Source: G963662605 sp963662605
GTDB lineage: Bacteria; Bacteroidota; Ignavibacteria; Ignavibacteriales; Ignavibacteriaceae
NCBI GenBank assembly: GCA_963662605.1
Contig: OY759785.1
Coordinates: 558,001 to 622,000 of the forward strand
Direction of reading: 5' to 3'
DNA: 64,000 nucleotides
Positions 52,996-62,210 of the stretch are shown here, in pieces (positions within the stretch are counted from its first letter, which is position 1; the number at the start of each line of letters is the position of its first letter). The notes under the pieces were generated by a model. That model saw only the letters and a program-made list of their open reading frames with translations. It was not told the origin of the DNA and searched no databases. The translations under genes were made by a program, and so were the position numbers.

Positions 52996-54240
52996 ATGAA
53001 TAAATGTATCATGCTGTTCATAGCCGTATCTATTATTATACCCGGCTATGCACAGACAAAGAAAGAATTGAGTTTAAAAGAAGCGGTTGATCTGGGATTG
53101 GAATCAAATCCGGAAATTCAAAGCGCGGAAAGCAGGCTTAATTCCGCGGATGGCAGATTCTGGTCGGGCATTTCACTGCCGCCTGCCGAAGCATCGCTGA
53201 GTTATGAATATATCCCCGTAAAAAAGGGTCTCGCTAATTTTAGTGAGAAAACACTTGAAATCCGGCAGGCATTTGAATTTCCCACGACCTACTTTCTCAG
53301 AGGGAGCAAATACCAAAACGAAAAGAATGCACTTGGAGCGCAGCTGCGGCGCGTGAAGGTGCAGACAGCAAGTAAAATAAAAAATGCGTATTTCAAATTA
53401 CTGGCGAAACAAATGCAGCGGCAGTTTGCGGAAGAACAGGTTGAGCTTGCCAAATCATTTTTTGAGAAAGCTGAAATAAGAACAAATGTCGGTGAGGGGA
53501 CAAACCTTGAAAAACTAACGGCGAATGTACAGCTTCAGGAATCACAGAACGCATTATCCTTGGTAAATAATGAGCTGACGGCCGCAATAGCAGAGTTGAA
53601 CTACGCGGTCGGAAGAGAACTGATAAACCCCGGTGTTGTGTTACGTGACTCTCTTGTATTCACTAAGCACCCGATTGATTCTCTTGATATTGAAAAAATA
53701 TTAGACGAGAACATTCCAAATGTACACGTAGCGAAACTGCAATATGAGTTATCTCTTGTGGATAAACAGCTTGCGTGGTCTTCTCTTTTACCGGGTTTTA
53801 ATCTGGTCTATTCACGTCAAAGCAGGGACGGTAATAACGGATTTTACGGAACTTCATTCGGTGTTTCGCTGCCCGTATGGTTTCTTTTCGATCAGCGCGG
53901 TAAGATTCAGGAAGCGGAAGCAAATTCAAAGGGACTCGCCGCCGAATTGCAAACAGCCAAGAACGAAGTTCGCCGGACTTTGCAGCAGGCGCTATCAGAA
54001 TATAAGAACAGTTACAGTCAATTATTGTTATACACCGAAAGCTTACTCCCGCAATCTGCGGAAATATTCGCAACTGCATATAAAAGCTATACCGCCGGAG
54101 AAATAACTTATCTTGAATTCTTACAAGCACGGCAATTGCTGATATCATCAAGGACATCCTATGTGAATGCTTTGCTGAATTACAACGCATCTGCGTTGAA
54201 GATTGAAGAAATCACCGGCATAGAAATTATCAATAAGTAA
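52996..54240 (+). CDS. TolC-family outer-membrane protein (CzcC-like)
   Basis: 414 residues with a signal peptide (CIMLFIAVSIIIPGYAQ). LSLKEAVDLGLESNPEIQSA begins the first outer-membrane-efflux repeat; the second has QIAWSS-like DKQLAWSSLLPGFNLVYSRQ and YTAGEITYLEFLQARQ. GGAACAGGT precedes the ATG. It serves the pump encoded two genes downstream. Confidence 0.9.
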   Translation: MNKCIMLFIAVSIIIPGYAQTKKELSLKEAVDLGLESNPEIQSAESRLNSADGRFWSGISLPPAEASLSYEYIPVKKGLANFSEKTLEIRQAFEFPTTYFLRGSKYQNEKNALGAQLRRVKVQTASKIKNAYFKLLAKQMQRQFAEEQVELAKSFFEKAEIRTNVGEGTNLEKLTANVQLQESQNALSLVNNELTAAIAELNYAVGRELINPGVVLRDSLVFTKHPIDSLDIEKILDENIPNVHVAKLQYELSLVDKQLAWSSLLPGFNLVYSRQSRDGNNGFYGTSFGVSLPVWFLFDQRGKIQEAEANSKGLAAELQTAKNEVRRTLQQALSEYKNSYSQLLLYTESLLPQSAEIFATAYKSYTAGEITYLEFLQARQLLISSRTSYVNALLNYNASALKIEEITGIEIINK

Positions 54241-54255
54241 AAACGGAATTTGAAA

Positions 54256-55419
54256 ATGAAAATCATATATCAATTATTATCTATCGTTGTAATCGGCGCG
54301 CTGTTATCCGGTTGTGCAAAAAAAGAAAAACAGGAGTCTGTAGAAAAATCGGAAAGTAAAAACAAGATTGTCACCTTGAAGGCAGCATCTATTAAAGATA
54401 TAGGCCTTGAGCGTGTACAAGTCGCCTTGCAATCTATTAGCGGAACCATGTCTATCCCCGCGAAGGTTGTTGCCAATCAAGACAACGAAGCCGTTATAGG
54501 TTCATTGGTGCAGGGACGCGTACACAAAGTATATGCCAATGTGGGCGATTATGTAAAAGCGGGACAGGTGCTGATGACTGTCGAGGGGCTTGACGTGGGA
54601 CAGATAAAATCAAGCTTTCTTAAGTCAAAAGCCGCATTTGAATATGCCAAAGCAAACTATGAGCGTCAGAAAAAACTGTTTGATGAAAAAATCGGCGCAC
54701 AAAAGTCGCTTTTAGAAACACAGGCTGAGTTTGAAAAGGCATCGGCAGAATTTAAAGCAGAAGACAAAAAAATCCATGCCCTCGGGTTGAGTGATGTTGA
54801 TATTATTTCGGCAAAAAATGATGAGCAGCACACCAGCGGAACCCTTCCGATAAAAGCTTCAATAAACGGCGTTGTTGTTGAACGTAATGTCGTTATCGGG
54901 CAATCTGTTGATGTATCAACGAATGCATTCAGGGTGATGAACACGGCTTCTTTATGGGTTGACGGTCAAATATACGAGAAAGACATTGCTAAACCTCTGC
55001 GTAAAGCGAGGGTCGAGTTCACGGCGGCATCATTCAAGAATGAAAAATTTAAAGGTGCATTGACGTATATCGGCCAAGTCGTAGACGAGCATTCGCGCAC
55101 CATCACCGTCCGCGGAACGTTCGCGAATCCCGGCAATCAATTAAAGCCGAATATGTTCGGCGAGCTGCACATACCGCTGGCTGAAAATACAAAAGGTCTG
55201 CTTGTGCCGGAAGAGTCAATTGTCAATCAGTCCGGCGAGCATTTTGTTTTTGTTGCAATCAACGACACCTCTTTCGAAATGCGCAAAGTAAAACTTGGCG
55301 GAAAATATGAGCAGGGCATTGAGATTATTGAAGGAATAAAAGAAGGTGAGAACATTGTTTCCAAAGGAACATTTTATCTTTTAAGTGAAGTTAAAAAAGA
55401 TGAGATAGAGGGAGACTAA
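54256..55419 (+). CDS. RND efflux periplasmic adaptor (CzcB/CusB family lipoprotein)
   Basis: 387 residues from ATG 54256 (a TTG at 54250 is also possible). Lipoprotein signal LLSIVVIGALLSGCAKKEKQ, so lipid anchored. Barrel-sandwich halves LVQGRVHKVYANVGDYVKAG and IKASINGVVVERNVVIGQSV flank a coiled hairpin; then a beta-barrel and membrane-proximal domain. Unlike the other adaptor in the window it has no heavy-metal-binding domain. The pump gene starts four bases later. Confidence 0.9.
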   Translation: MKIIYQLLSIVVIGALLSGCAKKEKQESVEKSESKNKIVTLKAASIKDIGLERVQVALQSISGTMSIPAKVVANQDNEAVIGSLVQGRVHKVYANVGDYVKAGQVLMTVEGLDVGQIKSSFLKSKAAFEYAKANYERQKKLFDEKIGAQKSLLETQAEFEKASAEFKAEDKKIHALGLSDVDIISAKNDEQHTSGTLPIKASINGVVVERNVVIGQSVDVSTNAFRVMNTASLWVDGQIYEKDIAKPLRKARVEFTAASFKNEKFKGALTYIGQVVDEHSRTITVRGTFANPGNQLKPNMFGELHIPLAENTKGLLVPEESIVNQSGEHFVFVAINDTSFEMRKVKLGGKYEQGIEIIEGIKEGENIVSKGTFYLLSEVKKDEIEGD

Positions 55420-55423
55420 TTGT

Positions 55424-58400
55424 ATGCTTGAAAAAATTGTATCCTTTACACTTAAACAAAAGGGACTGATTCTTTTTGTCTCGCTGTTGATAATCATATT
55501 CGGCGCTTACTCATATTTTACGCTGCCGATTGATGCGTTCCCTGATGTGACCAATATTCAAGTCGAAGTCGTCAGTCATGCCGACGGACTCTCGGCGATT
55601 GAAATAGAACGAAGCGTTACATATCCCATCGAAATGGCTATGCGCGGCCTCCCGGATGTGGAGCAGATGCGCTCGGTAACGAAGTTCGGTTTATCCATCG
55701 TTACCATAGTATTTAAGGACAATGTGGACATTTATTTTGCCCGCCAATTAGTTTTTGAGCGGTTGGCCGAAGCACGGGAGAATGTGCCGAAAGGTGTTGA
55801 AATAGCCATGGGACCTATCGCTACAGCGATGGGAGAGATATATCAATATACTCTCGAAGGAAACATGCCGGCGGATTCACTTGAAAGAGTTGCCTACTTA
55901 TCGAACTTTCGCACCATTCAGGAGTGGGTCGTGACCCCGCAATTAAAAAACATTGAGGGCGTGAATGAGATAAATTCATTCGGCGGATATTTTAAAGAGT
56001 ATCAAGTTGTCATTCATCCGGATAAGCTTTTAAAATATGCAATCACGGCTGAAGATGTTTTTAAAGCTATTGAAAACAACAACCAGAATGTCGGCGGCAA
56101 TATTCTTGAAAAGAACTCGGAACAATATATCGTCCGCAGCGTTGGATTGATTCAAAACATTGAAGACATTAACAATATTGTGCTGAAAGAACATAACGGT
56201 ACGCCGACGTACGTGCGCGATGTTGCCGAGGTAAGAATCGGTGAGGCAGTCCGCATGGGGGCCGCGATGAAGAACGGGAAAGATGAGGCAGTTGGAGGAA
56301 TCGTTATGATGCTTCGTGGCCAGAATGGTCGGGAGGTAGTGAAACGCGTTGAAGAGAAAATCAGCGAGATGAACGAAAACAATATTCTGCCCTCCGGTAT
56401 CAGGATTGTCCCTTACTACGACCGCAGTGACATTGTCAATGCAAGCGTTAACACGGTCAACAAAGCACTGCTCGAAGGTTCTATTCTTGTGCTCATTGTT
56501 TTGTATCTGCTGTTGCGGAGTTTCAGAGGAAGCCTTGTCGTATTGATAGCACTGCCCATGTCTTTATTGGCTACGTTTATTGTGATGAAGGCGGTCGGAC
56601 TCAGTGCAAATCTCATGTCGCTTGGAGGTTTGGCAATATCAATCGGAATGATCATTGACGCGACCATTATTCAGGTGGAAAATGTGCAAAGGCATCTCAG
56701 TGAAAATCATCCCGGCCGCTCCAAACTGGCTACGGTATTGCGTGCGGTACTGGAAGTACGAAAGCCGAGCATACTCGGTGAGCTTATCATTGCGATAACT
56801 TTTATTCCTATTCTGTCACTCGAAGGAATTGAAGGAAAGATGTTCGGTCCGCTTGCAAAGACTGTTGCGATTGCATTGCTTTCATCTTTGCTGCTTTCAA
56901 TTTTTGTCATTCCCGTTTTGTGTGCGTATTTTCTCAAGCCGCAACCAGAAAAAGAAAGCCTTATTATGCGATATGCGCAGAGAGGGTATGAACGCGTACT
57001 TGATTGGGCGATGCGTAATACTAAAATATTGCTGGGGTCGGCGGGAGCCGCATTGGTAATCAGTATCTTTTTGTTTTCGCAATTGGGATCGGAGTTTATT
57101 CCTACAATGGATGAAGGCTCTTTTGATGCCGATATCGCGCTGCTGCCAGGCGTTTCACTACAAAGATCAATGGAGGTAAATCAACTCGTCGCTAAAAAGT
57201 TAAAAGCGTTTGATGAACTCGGTGATGTTGTGAGCAGAACCGGACAAACAGGCGTAGCGCTTGATACTCGCGGTCCCGATAAAACGGGATTTGTCGGTAT
57301 TCTTAAACCCAAAAGTGAATGGAAGCGGAATATCAGCAGGGAAGAATTGACCGATGAAATGCGTGCATCACTTGAAGGTATCCCGGGTATAGCATTCGGA
57401 TTCAGCCAGCCGATACAGTGCAGAATTGATGAGCTTGTCGCCGGTACGCGTGCACAGCTTATCGTGAAACTATTCGGTGAAGATATTGACGTGCTGAAAA
57501 GGAAAACCGATGAGATAACTCATGTGCTTTCCGGTATTGAGGGCACGGCGGACCTGATGATGGAAAAGGTATCGGGACAGCCATATCTTACGATTAACAT
57601 TGATAGAAATAAAATCGCACGCTACGGTTTAAATATCAGTGATGTGCAAAACATTGTTGAAATTGCAATCGCCGGAAAAGCAGCATCGCAGTTTTATGAG
57701 GGTAACAAGAGTTTTAACATTACGATTCGTCTTCCGGAAGAGAAAAGAAACTCAATTGAAACAATGGAAAATATTCTTGTTCCGACAAGCAGCGGAGTTC
57801 AGATTCCATTGGGACAACTTGCCGATATTTCGATGATTGACGGGCCGGTACAAATCAGCAGGCAGGATGGAGTCCGCCGAATCGGCATCGAATTAAATAT
57901 CAGCGGAAGAGACATCGGTAGTTTTGTGCAGGAAGCAAAGCGAAAAATCAAAAATAACGTGCAGCTCCCGGCAGGATATTATATATCATGGGGTGGACAG
58001 TTTGAGAACCAGCAGCGTGCCATGAACAAGTTGATGATTATCGGACCTATTGTCATCGGCATTATTTTATTACTTCTGTTTCTCACATTCCGTTCTATCC
58101 GTCAAGCATTGTTGGTTATCGGAAATCTTCCCTTCGCGCTTATCGGCGGAGTGATTTCATTGGCAATTACAGGTACGTATCTATCCGTCCCGGCATCAGT
58201 CGGCTTTATCGTGTTGTTCGGAGTCGCGGTACTGAATGGAGTTGTGCTTGTTTCACGAATTGCACAGTTACGCGAAGAGGGCATGGAGCTTTCCGAAGCA
58301 ATACGCGCAGGCAGTATGAGCCGATTGCGTCCGGTTTTGATGACAGCATCAATTGCCATATTCAGCCTTATTCCGATGTTGTTCGCAGGCGGAACCGGTT

Positions 58401-58519
58401 CGGAAATCCAGAAACCGCTCGCAACTGTTGTTGTCGGAGGATTGATTACGTCAACCATTCTGACGCTGCTTATAATTCCGGCAGTGTACGGATGGTTTGA
58501 GAAAAAGGCGCAGGCATAA
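55424..58519 (+). CDS. CzcA-family heavy-metal RND efflux pump without the CusA methionine triad
   Basis: 1031 residues, normal length, twelve membrane segments. The positions of the CusA methionines are replaced (FDADIALLPGVS, DTRGPDKTGFVG, CRIDELVAGTRA). Proton-relay acids D412 and E419 are in GMIIDATIIQVENVQRH; the first Asp of the classical CzcA DFG motif is Ser (S406). So a divalent metal is more likely than Cu/Ag, but which one is open. GAGGGAG lies about ten bases upstream of the ATG. Last gene of the plus-strand operon; palindrome 58533-58566 follows. Confidence 0.9.
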   Translation: MLEKIVSFTLKQKGLILFVSLLIIIFGAYSYFTLPIDAFPDVTNIQVEVVSHADGLSAIEIERSVTYPIEMAMRGLPDVEQMRSVTKFGLSIVTIVFKDNVDIYFARQLVFERLAEARENVPKGVEIAMGPIATAMGEIYQYTLEGNMPADSLERVAYLSNFRTIQEWVVTPQLKNIEGVNEINSFGGYFKEYQVVIHPDKLLKYAITAEDVFKAIENNNQNVGGNILEKNSEQYIVRSVGLIQNIEDINNIVLKEHNGTPTYVRDVAEVRIGEAVRMGAAMKNGKDEAVGGIVMMLRGQNGREVVKRVEEKISEMNENNILPSGIRIVPYYDRSDIVNASVNTVNKALLEGSILVLIVLYLLLRSFRGSLVVLIALPMSLLATFIVMKAVGLSANLMSLGGLAISIGMIIDATIIQVENVQRHLSENHPGRSKLATVLRAVLEVRKPSILGELIIAITFIPILSLEGIEGKMFGPLAKTVAIALLSSLLLSIFVIPVLCAYFLKPQPEKESLIMRYAQRGYERVLDWAMRNTKILLGSAGAALVISIFLFSQLGSEFIPTMDEGSFDADIALLPGVSLQRSMEVNQLVAKKLKAFDELGDVVSRTGQTGVALDTRGPDKTGFVGILKPKSEWKRNISREELTDEMRASLEGIPGIAFGFSQPIQCRIDELVAGTRAQLIVKLFGEDIDVLKRKTDEITHVLSGIEGTADLMMEKVSGQPYLTINIDRNKIARYGLNISDVQNIVEIAIAGKAASQFYEGNKSFNITIRLPEEKRNSIETMENILVPTSSGVQIPLGQLADISMIDGPVQISRQDGVRRIGIELNISGRDIGSFVQEAKRKIKNNVQLPAGYYISWGGQFENQQRAMNKLMIIGPIVIGIILLLLFLTFRSIRQALLVIGNLPFALIGGVISLAITGTYLSVPASVGFIVLFGVAVLNGVVLVSRIAQLREEGMELSEAIRAGSMSRLRPVLMTASIAIFSLIPMLFAGGTGSEIQKPLATVVVGGLITSTILTLLIIPAVYGWFEKKAQA

Positions 58520-58532
58520 GAGATGTGTCCCC

Positions 58533-58566
58533 TTCCTAACCCATGACTTAAGCCATGGGTTAGGAA
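58533..58566. repeat. 34-bp palindrome, family D, copy 2
   Basis: TTCCTAACCCATGACTTAAG and CCATGGGTTAGGAA; one symmetric pair is mismatched. It begins 14 bases after the pump stop codon and may act as its 3' end. The rest of 58567-58711 holds no identifiable feature. Confidence 0.85.
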
Positions 58567-58711
58567 GTACTGTAGGGGACTAAATACCGTATATCATCCC
58601 TTGCGATTGCGGCGGGGGATTTATATATTGGAACGATAATTACTATACTATCTCTGTAAAATAAGTGGAAATTGATTTTGTATCTCGTAATAGGCGGCAT
58701 CCGGTGAGTTC

Positions 58712-59740
58712 ATGATTCTTGAAACGCTTGACGTAAAAAAGAACGATGTGTTTATTTATTCGCTCAACAAGTTTGACTTGTCGAGGAATTTTAAACTCAT
58801 CAACAAGGATGCGAAGATAAAATATCCGAAATCGCTTCACTTCAACGATGTCTGTAAGTTTTTTGCCGACGGCCGGCCGAAAAATATTATCGTATACCGC
58901 TTATTGACCAATCTTCCGCATCTTGACCCACGCATGGTAAAGTACGGCTACATGGTTACGATTGACGGCAATAAAGAATTGATATATTTTGATCCGATTT
59001 TCGCGATCAAGGAACTTGAGGAGTTTAGCGACATTGATTCGTATCCATTTCTCCGTTTTCGTGTTCAACAAATCGGACTGATTTCACAGCTTTCAAGATT
59101 CGGTCAGCCTGAATTTCATGAGGTATATGCTTTTGATTTGGAAGTATCTGAAGTCCGCATGCAAAACGACCGCGTTTTCGCCGAGATAATTTTTGCATTT
59201 GATGAAGTTCACTTTGATGAAGAGAACACCGATTTACCCCAGGAGAAAAACAGGGTAATTCCGCCCCGCCGGTTTGTTGCGGTTACTGCTGAGGAAATGA
59301 GGTCGGATCTGGTTGAGGAAGATGCTAATAGCGGCGCTCAGGACATTCATAAATTCCGGACGACTATATCCGACACGATGGAAAAACCGCATCCGAAGCC
59401 ACAGCCCAAACCTCAACCGAAAGAAGAAGAGCAACCCAAAGCGGGTCCGTTAAAATCTTCCGACGCGTCGAGTTTCAGCCGTCCACGGCCGGTCTCAAAA
59501 GCAGAAAAGCCGATTGAAGAAAAACCCAAACCAGCGGCCGAGCCTTTACGCAAAAAACCAAAGCCGACATTTGGGGACTTTCTTAATAAAGTAAAGAATG
59601 AGATTAAGGAAGAAGAAGCTCCCGCTGCTCCGCCAAAACGCATTGAGGTAATTAATATCTTTAAAACTTCGTCTAACATTCAGGACTTTGTTGAGGAGCG
59701 GGGTAAAAAGCAGGTCGTTCTGAAACTTAAGAGCAGATAA
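58712..59740 (+). CDS. Protein of unknown function with a Pro/Lys/Glu-rich linker
   Basis: 342 residues, no signal peptide. A folded N-terminal part of about 190 residues (LETLDVKKNDVFIYSLNKFD, RPKNIIVYRLLTNLPHLDPR, GQPEFHEVYAFDLEVSEVRM) is followed by a low-complexity linker rich in Pro, Lys and Glu (HPKPQPKPQPKEEEQ; EEKPKPAAEPLRKKPKP) and a short C-terminal segment ending KKQVVLKLKSR. I recognise no family. GGTGAG precedes the ATG. It converges with priA, with one base between the two stops. Confidence 0.7.
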   Translation: MILETLDVKKNDVFIYSLNKFDLSRNFKLINKDAKIKYPKSLHFNDVCKFFADGRPKNIIVYRLLTNLPHLDPRMVKYGYMVTIDGNKELIYFDPIFAIKELEEFSDIDSYPFLRFRVQQIGLISQLSRFGQPEFHEVYAFDLEVSEVRMQNDRVFAEIIFAFDEVHFDEENTDLPQEKNRVIPPRRFVAVTAEEMRSDLVEEDANSGAQDIHKFRTTISDTMEKPHPKPQPKPQPKEEEQPKAGPLKSSDASSFSRPRPVSKAEKPIEEKPKPAAEPLRKKPKPTFGDFLNKVKNEIKEEEAPAAPPKRIEVINIFKTSSNIQDFVEERGKKQVVLKLKSR

Positions 59741-59741
59741 A

Positions 59742-62210
59742 CTACATTATCGTCTGCGGATCAACATCAAATATCACGCGCACATCTTTAAACTTCGATT
59801 TACTCTGAAATTTCTTTATTGATTCCATCACGGCATTTCGCATTATTGCGCCCGATGCATCTGAAGTGCGCGGACTCTTTATAAGTATTTGATACCTGTA
59901 TTCGTTTTTCAGCCGCGCAAGTATTGCCGTAGTCGGAGGTGTAATAATCAGCGGCTTTTTGTTTTTTACAAGCTCTGCGTGAATCTCGGCTATCGCACCT
60001 TTCGCCTTGTGTTCATCGAGGTCTTTCGTCTCGATAAGGCAAATCTTAACAAACGGGGGATAATGCAATCGCTGGCGATTCATCAATTCGCGATTAAAAA
60101 ATCCCATGTAGTCATTTTCGATTACTTTGCGCAACACCGGACTCTTATCATTCTGCGTTTGTATCAATACTTCACCCGCCGCTGAAGCTCTTCCTGCTCT
60201 GCCCGCGACCTGCGTAAGCAATTGGAACGTGCGTTCATCGGCACGGAAATCAGGCATCCATAAGTTAGTCTCGGCGGATACAACACAGACCAATGTTACC
60301 CGTGGAAAATCCAATCCCTTCGCGACCATCTGTGTCCCGATAAGAATATCAATCTGTCCGCTTCGGAAATTGTTGAGTATATTTCCAAGTGACCCCTTCT
60401 TTGCAATCGCATCGGAGTCAACCCTGTTCAGCACTGCTTCAGGAAAATAGAAAGATAGTTCATCTTCAACACGCTCTGTGCCGGTCCCGAAATATTTTAT
60501 TGAAAATGATCCACACTTGCTGCATTGCTTCGGGACAGGCTTAGTGAATCCGCAATAGTGACATTGCAATTGATGCTGGTTGATGTGATGGACTAAAGCG
60601 ACTGAGCAGTTCTCGCACATTTCAATCTCGCCGCAATCAAAACAAAAAACCGAAGTAGAAAAACCGCGCCTGTTTTGCAGGATGATAGTGCCTTCTTTTT
60701 TCTTGAGGCGGTCGTCAATCATGTCGAGCATCGTTTTTGAAAAAACATTAAACATGCGCTTTTGTTTTTTCTCTTCAATGATATTCACGAGCCGTATCTC
60801 AGGCATCCGTGCATCGTCAACTCTTTCGCGGAGTTCGAGCAATTCATATTTGCCTTGCTGTGCGTTGAACATGCTTTCAACCGACGGTGTTGCCGAGCCC
60901 AGTAGTACGGGAGCGTTATAAATTTTTCCTTTTACAACAGCCGCATCGCGCGCGTTGTATTTCGGCACGGTGTCGTTTTGTTTATAGCTCGCGTCATGCT
61001 CTTCATCAACAACAATAAGTCCGATATTCTGTAATGGTGCAAACAATGCGGAGCGCGCGCCGATAACGATTTTCGCTTTTCCCTGCACGACTTTATTCCA
61101 CGCGTCAAACCGCTCGCCGGGCGAAATGCGGCTATGCAGCACAACTACGTTATCTTTGAATATGTGCACAAAGCGGGATGTGATTTGGGGCGTCAGAGAA
61201 ATTTCCGGCACCATAACGAGTACCGTTTTGCCCGCGGCAATAACTTTTTTAGCAAGTTCAAGATAAACGAAAGTTTTTCCGCTTCCGGTTACGCCATACA
61301 ACAAAAATGTTTTAAAAATGTTTTGCTCAATTGCGGAAAGTACACTGCTGTAAACTTTGTTCTGTTCGTCGGTCAGCGTGAAATCAGGAATGTCGTTCTC
61401 ATATGTCTCCCTATATCTGCGTTCTACGCTTCGTTGATAAAGAGAAAGAATGCCTTTTTTTGCGAGTGTCTCAACACTGCCCGCATGGACCTTTGTTTCA
61501 TCGAGTAGTTTTTTTAGTGAGATACCTGCCTGCCGGTATTCTATCATCTTGAGAAGAACGACTACCTGCTTTGGTGAACGACGCTCAATTTCGGGAATGA
61601 TATTATAAACATCTTCGACCGAATATTTCAATTTGACATACCGCTGTGTTTTTTCCCGGACTTTCGCTTTTGAAAGTTCGTCAATAATGGTTATCGCACC
61701 ATCAAGCTGCAACGAGCGCAGAAGTCCGTACAAGTTTTTCTTCTTAACCATCTTTTGCAGCTGTTTTAGCGTTATATTATCCCGTTCGGAAAGAATAGAA
61801 AGTATTTTAGCTTTTGTTGATGTCCCTTTTTCGGATAAGAGCATCTGTGCGCAATATGCCGTGTCGGATGTGATTCTGCGGACGGATTGAATATCTGTTC
61901 CATGCGGAGTAGCATTGCGGATAATTTCGCCGGTGCTGCATAAATAGTATTCAGCCATCCACTCGTACAATTCAAAATCTTTTTTGCTCAGGATTGGCGC
62001 GTCATCAACAACATCGAATATCTCTTTAATTTTTTCCGCCTCAACATCACCGACGGTTTTCTTGGTCTTGATGCATAAACCCGTTAGCGTGCGTTTGCCG
62101 AATGGGGCTAATACCCGCACGCCGAATTTGATGCTATCCTCAAGATCGGCGGGAACCGCGTAGGTGAAACTGTTTTTAAACGAGAGAAAGAAAATTACTT
62201 CGCAGTACAC
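59742..62210 (-). CDS. priA: PriA, primosomal replication-restart helicase
   Basis: 822 residues. It starts with GTG at 62210, whose G is also the last base of the upstream gene's TAG stop. The N-terminal DNA-binding domain (FFLSFKNSFTYAVPADL) is followed by Walker A LLYGVTGSGKTFVYLELAKK, the DEEH box IVVDEEHDASYKQ, a zinc-binding insert with eight cysteines (CFDCGEIEMCENC and CHYCGF...CSKCGS), and the helicase C lobe (GTERVEDEL, IGTQMVAKGLDFPRVTLV, QVAGRAGR). It reloads the replisome at stalled forks. Confidence 0.96.
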   Translation of the reverse strand: MYCEVIFFLSFKNSFTYAVPADLEDSIKFGVRVLAPFGKRTLTGLCIKTKKTVGDVEAEKIKEIFDVVDDAPILSKKDFELYEWMAEYYLCSTGEIIRNATPHGTDIQSVRRITSDTAYCAQMLLSEKGTSTKAKILSILSERDNITLKQLQKMVKKKNLYGLLRSLQLDGAITIIDELSKAKVREKTQRYVKLKYSVEDVYNIIPEIERRSPKQVVVLLKMIEYRQAGISLKKLLDETKVHAGSVETLAKKGILSLYQRSVERRYRETYENDIPDFTLTDEQNKVYSSVLSAIEQNIFKTFLLYGVTGSGKTFVYLELAKKVIAAGKTVLVMVPEISLTPQITSRFVHIFKDNVVVLHSRISPGERFDAWNKVVQGKAKIVIGARSALFAPLQNIGLIVVDEEHDASYKQNDTVPKYNARDAAVVKGKIYNAPVLLGSATPSVESMFNAQQGKYELLELRERVDDARMPEIRLVNIIEEKKQKRMFNVFSKTMLDMIDDRLKKKEGTIILQNRRGFSTSVFCFDCGEIEMCENCSVALVHHINQHQLQCHYCGFTKPVPKQCSKCGSFSIKYFGTGTERVEDELSFYFPEAVLNRVDSDAIAKKGSLGNILNNFRSGQIDILIGTQMVAKGLDFPRVTLVCVVSAETNLWMPDFRADERTFQLLTQVAGRAGRASAAGEVLIQTQNDKSPVLRKVIENDYMGFFNRELMNRQRLHYPPFVKICLIETKDLDEHKAKGAIAEIHAELVKNKKPLIITPPTTAILARLKNEYRYQILIKSPRTSDASGAIMRNAVMESIKKFQSKSKFKDVRVIFDVDPQTIM

